Origin: Dipteronia dyeriana
Taxonomy: Eukaryota > Streptophyta > Magnoliopsida > Sapindales > Sapindaceae
NCBI GenBank assembly: GCA_032871835.1
Contig: CM065297.1
Span: 92,649,052-92,713,051, forward strand
Direction: 5' to 3'
DNA: 64,000 nucleotides
Position 1 is the stretch's first letter, and every line of letters begins with the position of its first letter. A model generated the notes under the pieces. It was not told where the DNA came from. It made no database searches and saw only the letters and a list, made by a program, of their open reading frames with translations. The translations under genes were made by a program, and so were the position numbers. Positions 48,286 to 59,137 of the stretch are shown here, one piece after another.

Positions 48286-51200
48286 TTGGCGGGCTTGGAG
48301 TTAGCAAAAATCTCCACAACCATTTTTTCCCGAATCATCCCCATGTCGTCCTCCGACCAATCAAAAGGCCTTCGGTTCGTCACTATGTACTCGATAATTC
48401 TCAAAGTATGCGGACCACAGTTACCTCTACAATTCGGGACATAAAACACCATTATGTTTCCACTCGTGGTCAACCTCGTGCCATGGGCGGTTTCCACTCG
48501 TGGTTGCTCCACGGACCGTGAGAAGGTCCTCTTCCAACCATCGGGACTGTAACACATTCCACCTTGCCGTGCTCACATCACCGTGGGAATCACGAGGCAT
48601 CATCCTCTCCCATATGTACAACATAAGTGGTTGTACAAACATTGACAAGATCGTATTATTAATACAGAAGCATAAAATCCGACGTGATTCCCAAATGTTA
48701 TAACTACTTACATAAAATTGTGTATCCAACACGTTGATCCTCTGGTTGTACACATTGTGGAATCCTCGCTGACGCTTGTGAAGAATATTGAGGTATGCAT
48801 CCATATGCTGACAAACAATAAAACCACCGTAATTGTTAACAATTCAACAATACTTACACAATAGTTAATATGAAATATAATAAGTACGTACCGTGTCCTC
48901 CAAATCCATGAAATTGGACTGCATACGCACAAACCATCCCGCGGTAACTGGTGACAGCACGTCCACATCACGTCTGTATAATGATTGAATTACCTTAGCT
49001 ATACATAAATTAGAATAAACAAGAAATGTACATCCATTTGTATTATAAAAAGTTATACTCACTGTTCCCCGTTGATGTTCCTCTTGAAGGCCTTGTATGC
49101 TGCTAGGTGGTCACCGTCCACTAGTCCGTGGGGGTCAAAAATGTGTTCCACGGACTCGGGCCGTGTCTTTAACCTCTTTGGACGGCATGGATCTGTGTAA
49201 AGGCTCACCAACTGCCATCCGCACTTACCTAAACGCTTCACAGGGGGAGGGGACCGCTCCGACGCCACGGACGTGCTGGGTGGGGGAGGGGACCTCTCCG
49301 ATGGCACGGAGGTGCTGGGTGGGGAAGGGGACCGCTCCGACGGCACGATCGTGCTAGGTGGGGGAGGGGACCGTTCCGACGGGACGGACGTGATAGGTGG
49401 GGGAAGGAACCGCTCCGATGCCAAGGACTTGCTGGGTTGGGGAGGAGACCACTCCGACAGCACGGTCGTGCTAGGTGGGGAAGGGGACCGTTCCAACGGA
49501 ACGGACGTGAAGGGTGGGGGAGGGAACCGTTCCAATGCCACAGACATGCTGGGTTGGAGAGGGGACCGCTCCACGGGACTGACGTGCTGGGTGGGGGAGA
49601 GGACCTCTCCGACTCCACGGACGTGCTGGGTGGGGGAGGGGACCGCGGTGGTTGAATCGATATGCTAGGAGGTGGGGGGAATGATGTGCTGCGAGGTGGG
49701 GGGATCGATGTGATGAGAGGTGGGGGGGGGACCCTTGTGCCTGGGTGTTTGTCCCCCTGTAAACCTATAAGTCGACCCTCCGGGACTAAATAATTGATCA
49801 GGAGGTGGGGGGTCATCCCGGTGTGTACTAAAGGTCGAACCTTGAAGCCCCCGGATCATATCAAGTAACAATCGGTGTTGTTGTTGACGATCCTCATCAC
49901 TCTTTCAGATCATATCCAACAACTCCAAGTGTTGACGTTGTCGATCCTCGTCACTCTTTCGGAGGGTTTCACGCACATCGTTCAACATTTCAGTCCACGG
50001 AGCCTGAAATCATGTCTACGATGTTAGTACAAAACTATCAACACGTGTTACTAAAAAACACTTAACTTTGTTTTCAGCTTACCTTTCCTTCACGTCCAAT
50101 GCCCCCACGGGAATCCCTTGAAGATGTACCATGTCCGGGGGTGGAAAACAGAACCCACATATGCTTATGCCTATGCCTTTCTCGTTGAGGGTCTGTCTCA
50201 TATCCCTCACTGTCACTGGGCTTCAAACCCCCAGCAGGGGGCTCAGATCCCTCACTGTCAATGGTCCTGTCTGTACCACTGATCCCGTCTAAGGTGGTCT
50301 GATCAGGGACCTCAGGCGGCATATCATCCATGTCATCTTCTACAAACATGTTCCCCCCCTCGTCTAGGCAGGCATAGTACGGTGTTTGTCTCTCAGCTGG
50401 TGTCGGCACCAGTTCCTTGAGCGCAAACATCTGAAATATTAGTTAGAACAATGTCATTGTACATATACTAACTAATAAAAATATTAAAAAAATAAATACA
50501 TACCCTGGCTTTGAAAATCTTTGCTAGCTTCTTCCCTTTTGGTTGTTTGGTCAACTCCCACTTCAAAATACGGGGAGTCAGATCAGTAACCCTCTGGACA
50601 CCGACCTCTTTGGCCAACTCAGGGATCACCTCCAAAGCAAATATCTGCATCATGGATAAGTATGATAAGTATCCATACAATTTTGGGCACCAACAATAAA
50701 GTACAATTTGTAGTTCGAACTTCTTACCAACAGGGCATGAGAAAGACCGTATATGTTGTAGGTCTCCACCCTGTGTACATCAGCGCCCTTTTCCTGCCGG
50801 CGTCGCTCAAACTCGTCTCTTTGCCCGTCAAGCGCATGCTTGAATGAGTGAATAGAATGCATGTACATGTAGGCACCCCACGGGAACGCATCGAACGCAT
50901 CTAGGTCCTCAACCACCCGAAACTGCCAAACTGGAATCTTAAATCTCTCATCCACCCCCATCAGTATCCAGTTCAGCATATATAAGAGGAAGAGCTTGAC
51001 AGCATCGTACGCCAGTCCGAAATCTGTGCCAGTGACAACACCCCTAATCTGCTCCAGTAAAACCTCCTCGGCTCCAGGAAAGTACCGCTCATGTATGCCA
51101 TTCTCCACTGCTGCATACATTGTGGTCACTGGTACAACTCCAAACCGCAGTCCGGTGATCAGGAAAAATTCCACCTTCGAAAACCTCATCGACTGGGTTC

Positions 51201-51486
51201 CTAACATGAAGTGCATCTCATTTATGGGGCTGTTATGATGGAGCTCCCTCAAAAGCAACCGATGGATAATACCACCGGAAAACTTCATCTCCCTATACAT
51301 CGTTAGGAAATGCCCGAAACAAGACGCCATGAACCGCCGACAGTCTTCATCTGTAAATTCTACAGGGATACGGTTCAGCGCGTCGTCTATATGGGCGAGG
51401 GCATCAAAATGGTTGTGTCGTGTCAGTTTGCCCTCGTACCAGTATTCTTCTGGAGTTTTAAGTGAATCCCTCAACCTAATTCTCAT
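48286..51486 (-). pseudogene. DUF1985 / ULP1-like (C48) protease gene carried by the MULE, degenerate
   Basis: Recognisable exons in coding order: 51486-50728, 50644-50514, 50430-50093, about 50010-49073, 48973-48892, 48807-48712, then about 48704-48286. Exon 1 encodes a DUF1985 domain (FLTMYREMKFSGGI, MRFSKVEFFLITGLRFG). The middle is acidic and Pro/Ser-rich. The end is a C48-type domain: DTQFYV, a DSH near the expected catalytic His, and GNCGPHTLRIIEYI with the expected catalytic Cys. In plants such proteins are SUMO-protease-like; the role in the transposon is unknown. An in-frame TGA lies at 49907-49905, a TAG near 49670, a frame change enters the Pro-rich repeat, and the region between His and Cys is disrupted. 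It is therefore not a working gene as written. Confidence 0.8.
49242..49650. repeat. 39-bp minisatellite coding a Pro/Ser-rich repeat
   Basis: About ten diverged copies of a 39-bp unit, plus strand GGGACCGCTCCGACGGCACG then GACGTGCTGGGTGGGGGAG, lie inside the ULP1-like gene. On the minus strand each unit encodes 13 residues of the type PPPPSTSVPSERS. Because 39 is a multiple of three, copy number can change without a frameshift. Confidence 0.92.
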
Positions 51487-51529
51487 CTGCAATGTAACAA
51501 AAATACAACATCATTAGACAGAATTTTAT

Positions 51530-52480
51530 TAAAAAGCTCGATCCCTTTCAAAACAGCTCGATTGCTTTACAAAAAGTCTCGATCCCTTTTCAAAAAGGCT
51601 CGATCCCTTTCAAAAGAGCTCAATTGCTTTACAAAAACCTCAATTCCTTTTCAAAAAGGCTCGATCCCTTTCAAAAAGTCTCGATCCCTTTCAAATAGGC
51701 TCGATCCAATTCAAAAACAGCTCGAAACATATTCAAAAAGGCTCGATCCCTTTCAAAAGGCTCGATCCCTTTTCAAAAAGGCTCGATCCCTTTTCAAAAA
51801 GGCTCGATCCCTTTCAAAAAGGCTCGATCCCTTTCAAAAAAAACCTTCATCCCTTTTTAAAAAAGCTCGCTCCCTCTTAAAAAAGTCTCGATCCCTTTTC
51901 AAAAAAGCTCGATCCCTTTCAAATAGGCTCGATCCAATTCAACAACAGCTCGAACCTATTCAAAAAAACTCGATTCCTTTTTAAAATGGCTCGATGCCTT
52001 TTAACAAAGGCTCGATCCCTTTTCAAAAACGCTCGATCCCTTTCAAAAGGCTCGATCCAATTCAAAAACAGCTGGAACATATTCAAAAAAGCTCGATTCC
52101 TTTTCAAAAACGCTCGATCCCTTTCAAAAAAAAGCTCGATTCCATTTCAAAAAGGCTCAATTCCTTTCAAAAAGGCTCGATACCTTTTAAAAAAGCTCGA
52201 TCCCTTTTTAAAAAAAAGTTCAATCCCTTTTAAAAAATGCTCGATCCCTTTCAAATACGCTCGATCTAATTCTAAATCAGTTCGAACCTATTCAAAAAAG
52301 CTCGAAACCTATTCAAAAAAACTCGATCCTTTTCAAAATGGGTCGATTCTTTTTTTAAAAAGCTCGATTTTTTTAAAAAAAGCTCGATTCCTTTTCCAAA
52401 TCCTCGATCTACCAAAACCTATTTTTCACGACAAAAATAGCTCGACTAATCAAATAAACTCGTTTTTCTTGAAAAAAGTC
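51530..52480. repeat. Right subterminal array of about 20-bp CTCGATCC repeats
   Basis: Around 40 units of GGCTCGATCCCTTTCAAAAA and variants (CTCGATCCAATTCAAAAACA, CTCGAACATATTCAAAAA) run from near the start of the ULP1-like gene towards the right end. They share the GCTCGATCC core of the left array and lie in the same orientation, so they are direct, not inverted, between the two ends. Confidence 0.92.
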
Positions 52481-52843
52481 TCAAAAACCCAGATTTCATT
52501 TTCCTCAACTGATATTCAACCAAATTACAAACCCTAACCTAAACCACAACCATTCTCACATCTCTATTTTAACCGATTTCTACAAATCCTATCAACAAAA
52601 CTCAATTCTAACATGTAATGCAAGTTAACAACAACAAAAACGAGGGAAAATAACCAATCTTACCTTTGTCAATCGCAGCTCTTCCGGTCACTTCACCGTC
52701 GATTAGTTTCCCGTCGGTTTGACTGTTGCTTCTCTCTGACTTTCAAAACGACAACTTCCTCACTGTTAAAATATTTCGGGGTATTTTTGTCTCAAACGCT
52801 CTTTTGGTGCTTTTTAAACATACATTAGTAAAGTGGTGATATT

Positions 52844-54851
52844 TACACAACATATCCCTCAAATAGTGCCAATAATTTTTTGACCCCTTGGAAAGAACGT
52901 AAATACTAATTATTATTTTTGAAATAAATAAGTATTTACTATTTATTATAATCCATAATATGGCAAATCATCACAAGCATTAATCTTGTTTTTTAACATG
53001 AACATGAATCAAAATAGTATCATAGTAAAAAACGAATGATTTAGTTCCAACCGTTTATGGATCCAGACAATTCACGGAAATTAATCAAATTATTTGAATT
53101 TTAAATTTGTATTTAAAAAAATATTATAAAATTCTAAAATCAAAAGATTACTTTTAAGATGGATCAAACGTTACAAATTTTTTGAATTCTCTCTAATTAA
53201 ATTAAAATATAAAACACTGATTGTATGTATAGTAGTATAGAAAAACGAACATGAATCAAAATAGTATTATAATAAAACGAATGATTTAGTTCCAACCGTT
53301 TATGGATCCAGACAATTCACGGAAATTAATCAAATTATTTGAATTTTAAATTTGTATTTAAAAAAATATTATAAAATTCTGAAATCAAAAGATAATTTTT
53401 AAGATGGATCAAACATTACAAATTTTTTTAATTCTCTCTAATTAAATTAAAATATAAAACAAATCACAAATACATTTAAATTTTTTTATATAAAAAAACA
53501 TTGACTGTATGTATAGTAGTATAGTACCATTGTACAAATATTTAAATTATTGAATAAAGAGGGTGTAGATTTCAAATGGTTATATCATCAATCAGGAGAG
53601 TCGTAAATGTGATGGTCGAGGACAAGAAGGATGAGCATATTGAAAATTTTAATTTATTTTATCGTCTTCTTTTCCTTTATAATCTTGCTAATTAATGATA
53701 AATACTGTGAACTAATAAACATATATTTAAGAAAAGACAAGGTTGTGGGTTCCCATACTTACATCTAAGAGCATCTCCCATGAAAGCGTGGTTTATGAAA
53801 AGAAAAGTGCTATTTAGAATTAATAAACATTCCGTAAAAAAAAAAAAAAATCTTTCTTAAGTAGAATTGTGTATAATCGACATCAAGCTGACGTTGTAAA
53901 AAAAATATTAAACATTGTCAATATAATCGTTCACTTTCAGACAGTATGTTGTACAAGTGCACAACCCTTATTTACAGTATGTTGTACAAGTGCACAACCC
54001 TTATTTAGGTTGATCATTTAAAACTGACATTAATTTTTTATTTATTTTTTGTAAAAAAATAAAATATAAAATAAAATTGGACACGTCATTAAAATAAAAT
54101 GTGTTTTAAATGGAAGCATCGGAGATCAAATTTTATCAAGTTCATATTTATGTTACATAGGAAGCAAGTTCATTAACATTGTTATCACGTCAACAATAAT
54201 TAATATGTAAATCATTTTCATAATGTAAATGCTCTAAGATGTTGTGAGTTCGGATCAGACTCCCTTTTCCAATCCAAAATACTATAATAGATAAGAAAAA
54301 GATATTTAATATGGTTCGGTGTAAAAAGTGATGAAGCATTTTGATGATTATTCTGATAAGTAAACACATATTTATTCGAATTTGGATCATTAACGAAATG
54401 AATAAAAACTTTTGACCATCTTGGTATATCAACCCGGTGACTAAGTAGATATTTAATGGTAAATATTGATGCCATTTTAATTGGACAGCTTTCTTTGTAA
54501 ATAAATTTTCAGATAAAGATAAAGATTTATGCCATTTGTTTTAGTAAAAATTCATTTCCTTTTTTTTTTCTTGTCATTTTTTTATATCCATATCTATATC
54601 TTAATATAAAATATTCCTACCAATACCAATTCTGGTTTTATGGTTTGGTGATATAAAGTATTCATTTCTATCTCATTCAGTCCGACAATGGTAATCTTAA
54701 TATTTTAAATTTGAGTCAACATCATTGCTTTGGTTGATCAATAAAATATAGCTATAAGCCTAAATCCTTTTTGTAATAATGTAAGTGTTGCCTTTTAAAT
54801 AAAATAAGATGAAAAAATTATCACAAGTTCAAAAATCTTAAATAATATTTA

Positions 54852-54888
<37 letters not shown>

Positions 54889-55047
54889 GAGAAAATAAAA
54901 TAAAAACAAAGAGATAAAAAGTGAAGCCAAAAAGGTACACAAACCCAACCAAAAAGAATGGAAATATCTCAAAAACACATTAACGAAATCGGAAAGGCTA
55001 TCGGCCTATGCAGTCATTTTCTATTAAAGAAAAATAAAAAACCATCG
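52844..55047. repeat. AT-rich intergenic region with tandem duplications
   Basis: A unit of about 247 bp starting AACATGAATCAAAATAG is present at 53001-53247 and again from 53248 to about 53524, with a small insertion in the second copy. A 33-bp unit (ACAGTATGTTGTACAAG...) is duplicated at 53941-53973 and 53974-54006. An (ATT)n microsatellite lies at about 54850-54883. No gene was recognised; the reverse-strand frames at 54190-54475 have no family. Confidence 0.7.
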
Positions 55048-56157
55048 AAATTAACTAGTGCTGTAATAATGGGTCGGCCCGTGACAGGCCGGTCCAGGAA
55101 GACAACGGGCCGTGCTTGGCACGGCCCGTGAAGGAAGCGAGCCAGGCTACGGCCTGGCCCGTGACAGGCCGTTGGTAGGAGGCCAGGCAAGCCGGCGTGC
55201 CATGCATGTCTGACCGGTCGGCCGATCCGTTCTGCCAAGCATGTTTAATTTTTTATTTTTTTTAAAAAAAAAAACCTCCAACGGCTGGAATTTGTATTCC
55301 AGCCGTTTGAGCAAAAAAAATTACAAAAACCCCCTGAAATCTTTTAAATTATATTTTGACCCACAAATCAAAATTTTCTATAAATACTTCCATCAATTTC
55401 ATTTTCCATTCACTCTCTCTATCATTCTTTCAATTTCTCATTCTCTCAAATCTCAATCTCTAAAATATTCTCCAATTCTCTAAAATCTAACTGTAGATAA
55501 ATAACTTATTCTAAATTTCGACAATCTATATATTGATGACCCTTCAGGTAGTGCCCAGGGCCAGAACTAGGTTATACTTTTACATATGTATTTATTATTT
55601 ACTTGTAAGTTGTAAAACGGTTGCACTCTTTTTCCCTTACCAAGTTTTTATCCCACTGGGTTTTTCTTGGTAAGGTTTTTAATGAGGCAATCATGTAAAT
55701 ATGTAATATTGAATTCCATAAGTGAAAAATAAATAAATAATTAAAAAATTGTTTGTTCTCTTTATTCATTTCAAATCCTAATAATTGTTCGTTCTCTTTA
55801 TTCATTCAAATTCTAAACCATAAACCATAAACCATAAACCATAAACCCTAAATCCTAAACCCTAAATCCAAACAAACGTAATTTAAAAAAAAAAATTGGG
55901 CCAAAAGACTAGCCCGCCGGACCAGGCCTGCCAGAAGGGGCCCCCGGGCGGCCCTGGCATGGCACGCAGGCAAGGCCCGCCTGAGGTAGGCCGGCGTGCC
56001 GTGCCGTGCCGGGCCTGCTGTTCCGGAAACAGGTCGGGCAAGGCTGGGCCGCGACACCTTCGCGTGCCAGGCCCAGCCAGACCTGTTTCCACAAATGGAC
56101 TGGCCAGGCCGTGCCTAATGAGCCAGGTCAGTCCATTTTTACACCACTAGAATTAAC
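55048..56157. mobile_element. Internally deleted hAT element with GC-rich ends
   Basis: The element at 55056-56149 begins TAGTGCTGTAATAATGG and ends with the reverse complement of TAGTGGTGTAAAAATGG. It is flanked by AAATTAAC (55048-55055) and GAATTAAC (56150-56157), an 8-bp duplication with one mismatch. About 150 bp at the left end and 250 bp at the right end are strikingly GC-rich, built of GGCCCG, GGCACGG and CAGGCC words. The interior has a TATA-like CTATAAATAC (about 55379) and a CT-rich leader, as if the promoter region of an autonomous copy were kept and the transposase deleted. GC-rich open frames over both ends are not genes. Confidence 0.8.
55813..55870. repeat. Telomere-like heptamer tract inside the hAT element
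   Basis: Four copies of AAACCAT are followed by AAACCCTAAATCCTAAACCCTAAATCC-type units, close to the plant telomere heptamer CCCTAAA. It lies inside the transposon and is short and degenerate. Confidence 0.8.
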
Positions 56158-56985
56158 CTCCAAATCCAAATCAGGCTACACTTATAACAGTAGTATAGTC
56201 ACTATTGTTATAAGAATTACCTTAATTTAGGATAATCCAAATTTTATTGTCACTATATATATATATAATTTTTCTATCATCACAACAAACTGATTTTATT
56301 TATATCAACTTCCATTACTATGAACCATAGATTCATATACTTTAACTCAGTGAAAATCTTCTTAAACTTAATTGATAACTTACAAATCTCATTCTAATTT
56401 TAAAAGCTCAATTCGATTCCGAAAAGAGAGAAACAGTATTTTTTATATATATTCACTAATGTTAAACATCTTACTTTTTATATCTCATAAATGCCAACCA
56501 ATGAATGGTCTGTGTCACTTGTTATATATGATATGAGTTTAATTATCATATCAATGTTTGAAAACTTGGAATGCAAGTGAAATATAAAGACAAAACGTCT
56601 AGTGATAAATAAAAAATGATGTAAAAGTATTTCATTATAACCGGGCATTAAGTGCAACATTATTTCTCACATATTGATTTATTGATAAACACCTTAAAAG
56701 TTGACAAATAACTATACAAGTCGGTGTTTTTTTTAAAGGTAAAACTTTTGAAAAAAAAAAAATATAGCTTTCATCATTAAACTTGCATTACATTTCTTTC
56801 TTCTTTTGGGATTGATTATTTCCAAATTAACTCAAGTTATTTAGATCATTTACGAAAGTAGTGCTAGACAATTCACTTTTTCTATTTCAATTTATAGTAT
56901 AACAATCGATAAATGAATACACATTTATTATTGTAAACGGTTAGATCTATAATTGATTCAAACAGAGTATCAACAACCTACAAAT
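56158..56985. other. AT-rich intergenic sequence, nothing recognised
   Basis: No coding motif, RNA gene or element ends were found. The short AT microsatellite at 56257-56269 is the only distinct feature. Confidence 0.5.
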
Positions 56986-56989
56986 GTCT

Positions 56990-57868
56990 AGAGAAGGGTG
57001 TTTTCAGATTGGGTGGGGTGGGGTTGGGTTAAAAAAATTCCAATCAAATCCAGTCAAACGTAAATTTTAACTCAACTCAACCTAATATTTATCATGCTGG
57101 GTTGGATTGGGTTGATCAGATTGGGTTTTTTAAGTCTAATATAAAAAATATATTTGAAATCAAATTTTGCTATATCAAAATTCAAATTTTGTTATATCAA
57201 AATTCAAATTTAAAATAATTTTTTATCCTAAAAGTATCAAAATCAAATCACAACATATAATACAAATTGTTTAAAAATATGTTGTATAATTAAAAAAATA
57301 TATATATAACAATTTATCCAACTTGAAAAGTCTCCATCTAAGCTTCCAATCAATTTTACAATTATAATCACTTCATCGAATATCTCATAGTTGGGTAATC
57401 TATTATTTATTTCAACCACCATAATAATTTAAGTTTATATACAACTATTAGATTTTTTTCTACCAAATTTTTAATCAAATCCTACAAAAAAGAACATTTT
57501 AAAGTATAATTAATGATATGTCAATTAATACAAAAGATGAAGACAATATAATTACATGTTTTTAATAAATGTATTATATATTTATGGTATAAAATATTTA
57601 AAATTATGTATTTATATTTATCATTTATGATATTAAAAATGATATATGAGTAAAAAATTTAAATATTAAAAAAAAAGATTTCATAATAGATCTAATAATA
57701 AATAATTTTTTTTATTAATATATGGTTGTCGGGTTGGATTGGATTATATTTTATTAAACCAATCCAATCCAACCCAACCCAACCTAATCTTAAAAGCAAT
57801 CAAATCCAATCCAATCTAATTGGGTCGGGTCGGTTAGGTTGGATTGACGGGTTGGTGCCCACCCCTAT
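56990..57868. mobile_element. Probable hAT-like MITE with GGTTGGGT-rich ends
   Basis: The left end near 56992 (AGAAGGGTGTTTTCAG then TTGGGTGGGG) and the right end near 57868 (CCCACCCCTA preceded by GACGGGTTGG) are roughly inverted. Both sides carry clusters of TTGGGTTGG or AATCCAACC. The design matches the flanking hAT elements, but no 8-bp duplication was found, so the limits are tentative. Confidence 0.5.
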
Positions 57869-58254
57869 GCAAAACCAAAGTAGAGTGTTTGACAGACACT
57901 TGGGCGACCGGAGTGTTGCCAACCAAATGCATTTCGATGCTCATGTCAGTGGATATTCTAAAACAAGTCGAAACGTAAAGTAAATAAACGAAATGAATGT
58001 CAAACTGTGAACTTGATGTATGATGTTGAACAAGGGGTATGTGTTGTGTGGAGTAAGGCAAAGATTGGTTGGTGATAGGTAGTAACCTTACGTCAAATGG
58101 AACGATGATGTCTTGTGTGAATGTCGTCTTGATCGAAAATGTCAGGATCGTAGTAGTAGAGCTGTAGAGGTCGACGAGGCATCGATTTTACAGCAGAGTA
58201 AATTGCGGAGGGAGACAAAGGCTTTCGCGTGAGTAAGAGTGAAGAAATTCATGA
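57869..58254. other. Unassigned sequence between two hAT-type elements
   Basis: Mixed-composition sequence without a recognisable domain. Together with 61954-62100, which has a CTATTTATAATG TATA-like motif, it may be one older element split by the hAT insertion at 58263, but no family was identified. Confidence 0.4.
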
Positions 58255-58335
58255 CCCCTTTCTAACGGTGTTCACGGTTCGGTTTCGGTTCGGTTTCGGT
58301 TTAGAACCGACGGTTTCGGTTCTGTGGAAAGGCCG

Positions 58336-58388
58336 AACCGTAACCGTAACCGTAACCGTAACCGTAACCGTAACCGTAACCGTAACCG
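58336..58388. repeat. (AACCGT)n hexamer array in the hAT subterminal region
   Basis: About nine perfect head-to-tail AACCGT units. They lie next to GGTTTCGGTTCGG blocks, so they may have grown from the subterminal motif of the element. The unit differs from the plant telomere heptamer. Confidence 0.95.
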
Positions 58389-59137
58389 GAATATGACGGT
58401 TTTGGGCGGTTTCGGAACCGACGGTTTTCGGTTCGGTTTCGGTTTTCCGAAACCGAACTGTTCGGTTCGGTTTCGGTTTCGGTTTCGGTTCGTTCGGTAT
58501 TTTTATTTTTATTTTTATTTTTTTTTACAAAAATTAATATATATATTATTTTATATACATTTAATTTATATATATACATATGTTTTTTTTAAATGAAACT
58601 ATACAACTAATATTTGTACTTTAATATACACACAAATGTGATTTTGTTTTTAATGGAACTATACAAGTATATACAACTAATAGTCTAATTACTAATACAA
58701 AATTACAAATTGATAAACTTAAAATTTAAAAAATGGCCAAACATTTTTATTTGTAATCAAATTTCATTTACAATGTCTATATTTTAAATATTCACATAAA
58801 ATATGAAATACAATTATTTAAATATATAATTGAACCGTTGAACTATTTAACAATGAATGTGTAAAAATAAAAGAAATTGACATTAATTAATAAGTAAAAA
58901 TTTACAATTGCATCTAAATTTTATATAAAAAAATTAGAAGTTAGCCTTAATTGAATATAAAATCTAACAAAGTTCAAATAACACATTGAAAAAAGAAAAA
59001 ATTAGCCTTGCACTTAATGTTGACCACAATTAAGTTGCCTACGTATCCTCCGCCAATGTAGAGGAATCCAAGGCCACGTAGTTCTTTTACCTGTAGTGGG
59101 ATAGTCGGTGTTAGTGGTTGGAAGATTTGAACAGAAT

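Larger units (their letters stand above)
44231..52843. mobile_element. 8.6-kb Mutator-like element carrying mudrA and a ULP1-like gene
   Basis: The ends share a diverged inverted repeat: 44231-44270 (TGTCACC ... GTTTAAAAGGCACC) against the reverse complement of 52806-52843 (ATCACC ... GTTTAAAAAGCACC). True termini and target duplication could not be fixed, so the limits are approximate. Between them lie a plus-strand transposase gene, a convergent minus-strand DUF1985/ULP1-like gene, and a repeat array near each end. MULEs carrying ULP-like protease genes are known in plants (Kaonashi in Arabidopsis, CUMULE in melon). This copy looks recently active but now inactive: reading frames are long yet contain nonsense mutations. 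Confidence 0.85.

Noticed and set aside
49273..49668. 131-codon plus-strand Gly/Asp-rich frame
   Set aside because: Antisense shadow of the 39-bp minisatellite inside the minus-strand ULP1-like gene.
44715..52480. CRISPR-like regular repeats
   Set aside because: The units are contiguous, degenerate and A-rich, with no unique spacers; plant nuclear DNA does not carry CRISPR arrays.
51562..52537. Frames rich in FKKARSLFKK
   Set aside because: Same repeat-array artefact at the right end of the MULE.
55014..56150. GC-rich frames (Pro/Arg/Gly-rich) in both ends of the hAT derivative
   Set aside because: They arise from repeated GGCC-type words in the terminal regions and have no domain.
58336..58388. 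Interstitial telomere
   Set aside because: The unit AACCGT is not the plant telomere heptamer; it matches words in the ends of the surrounding hAT element.
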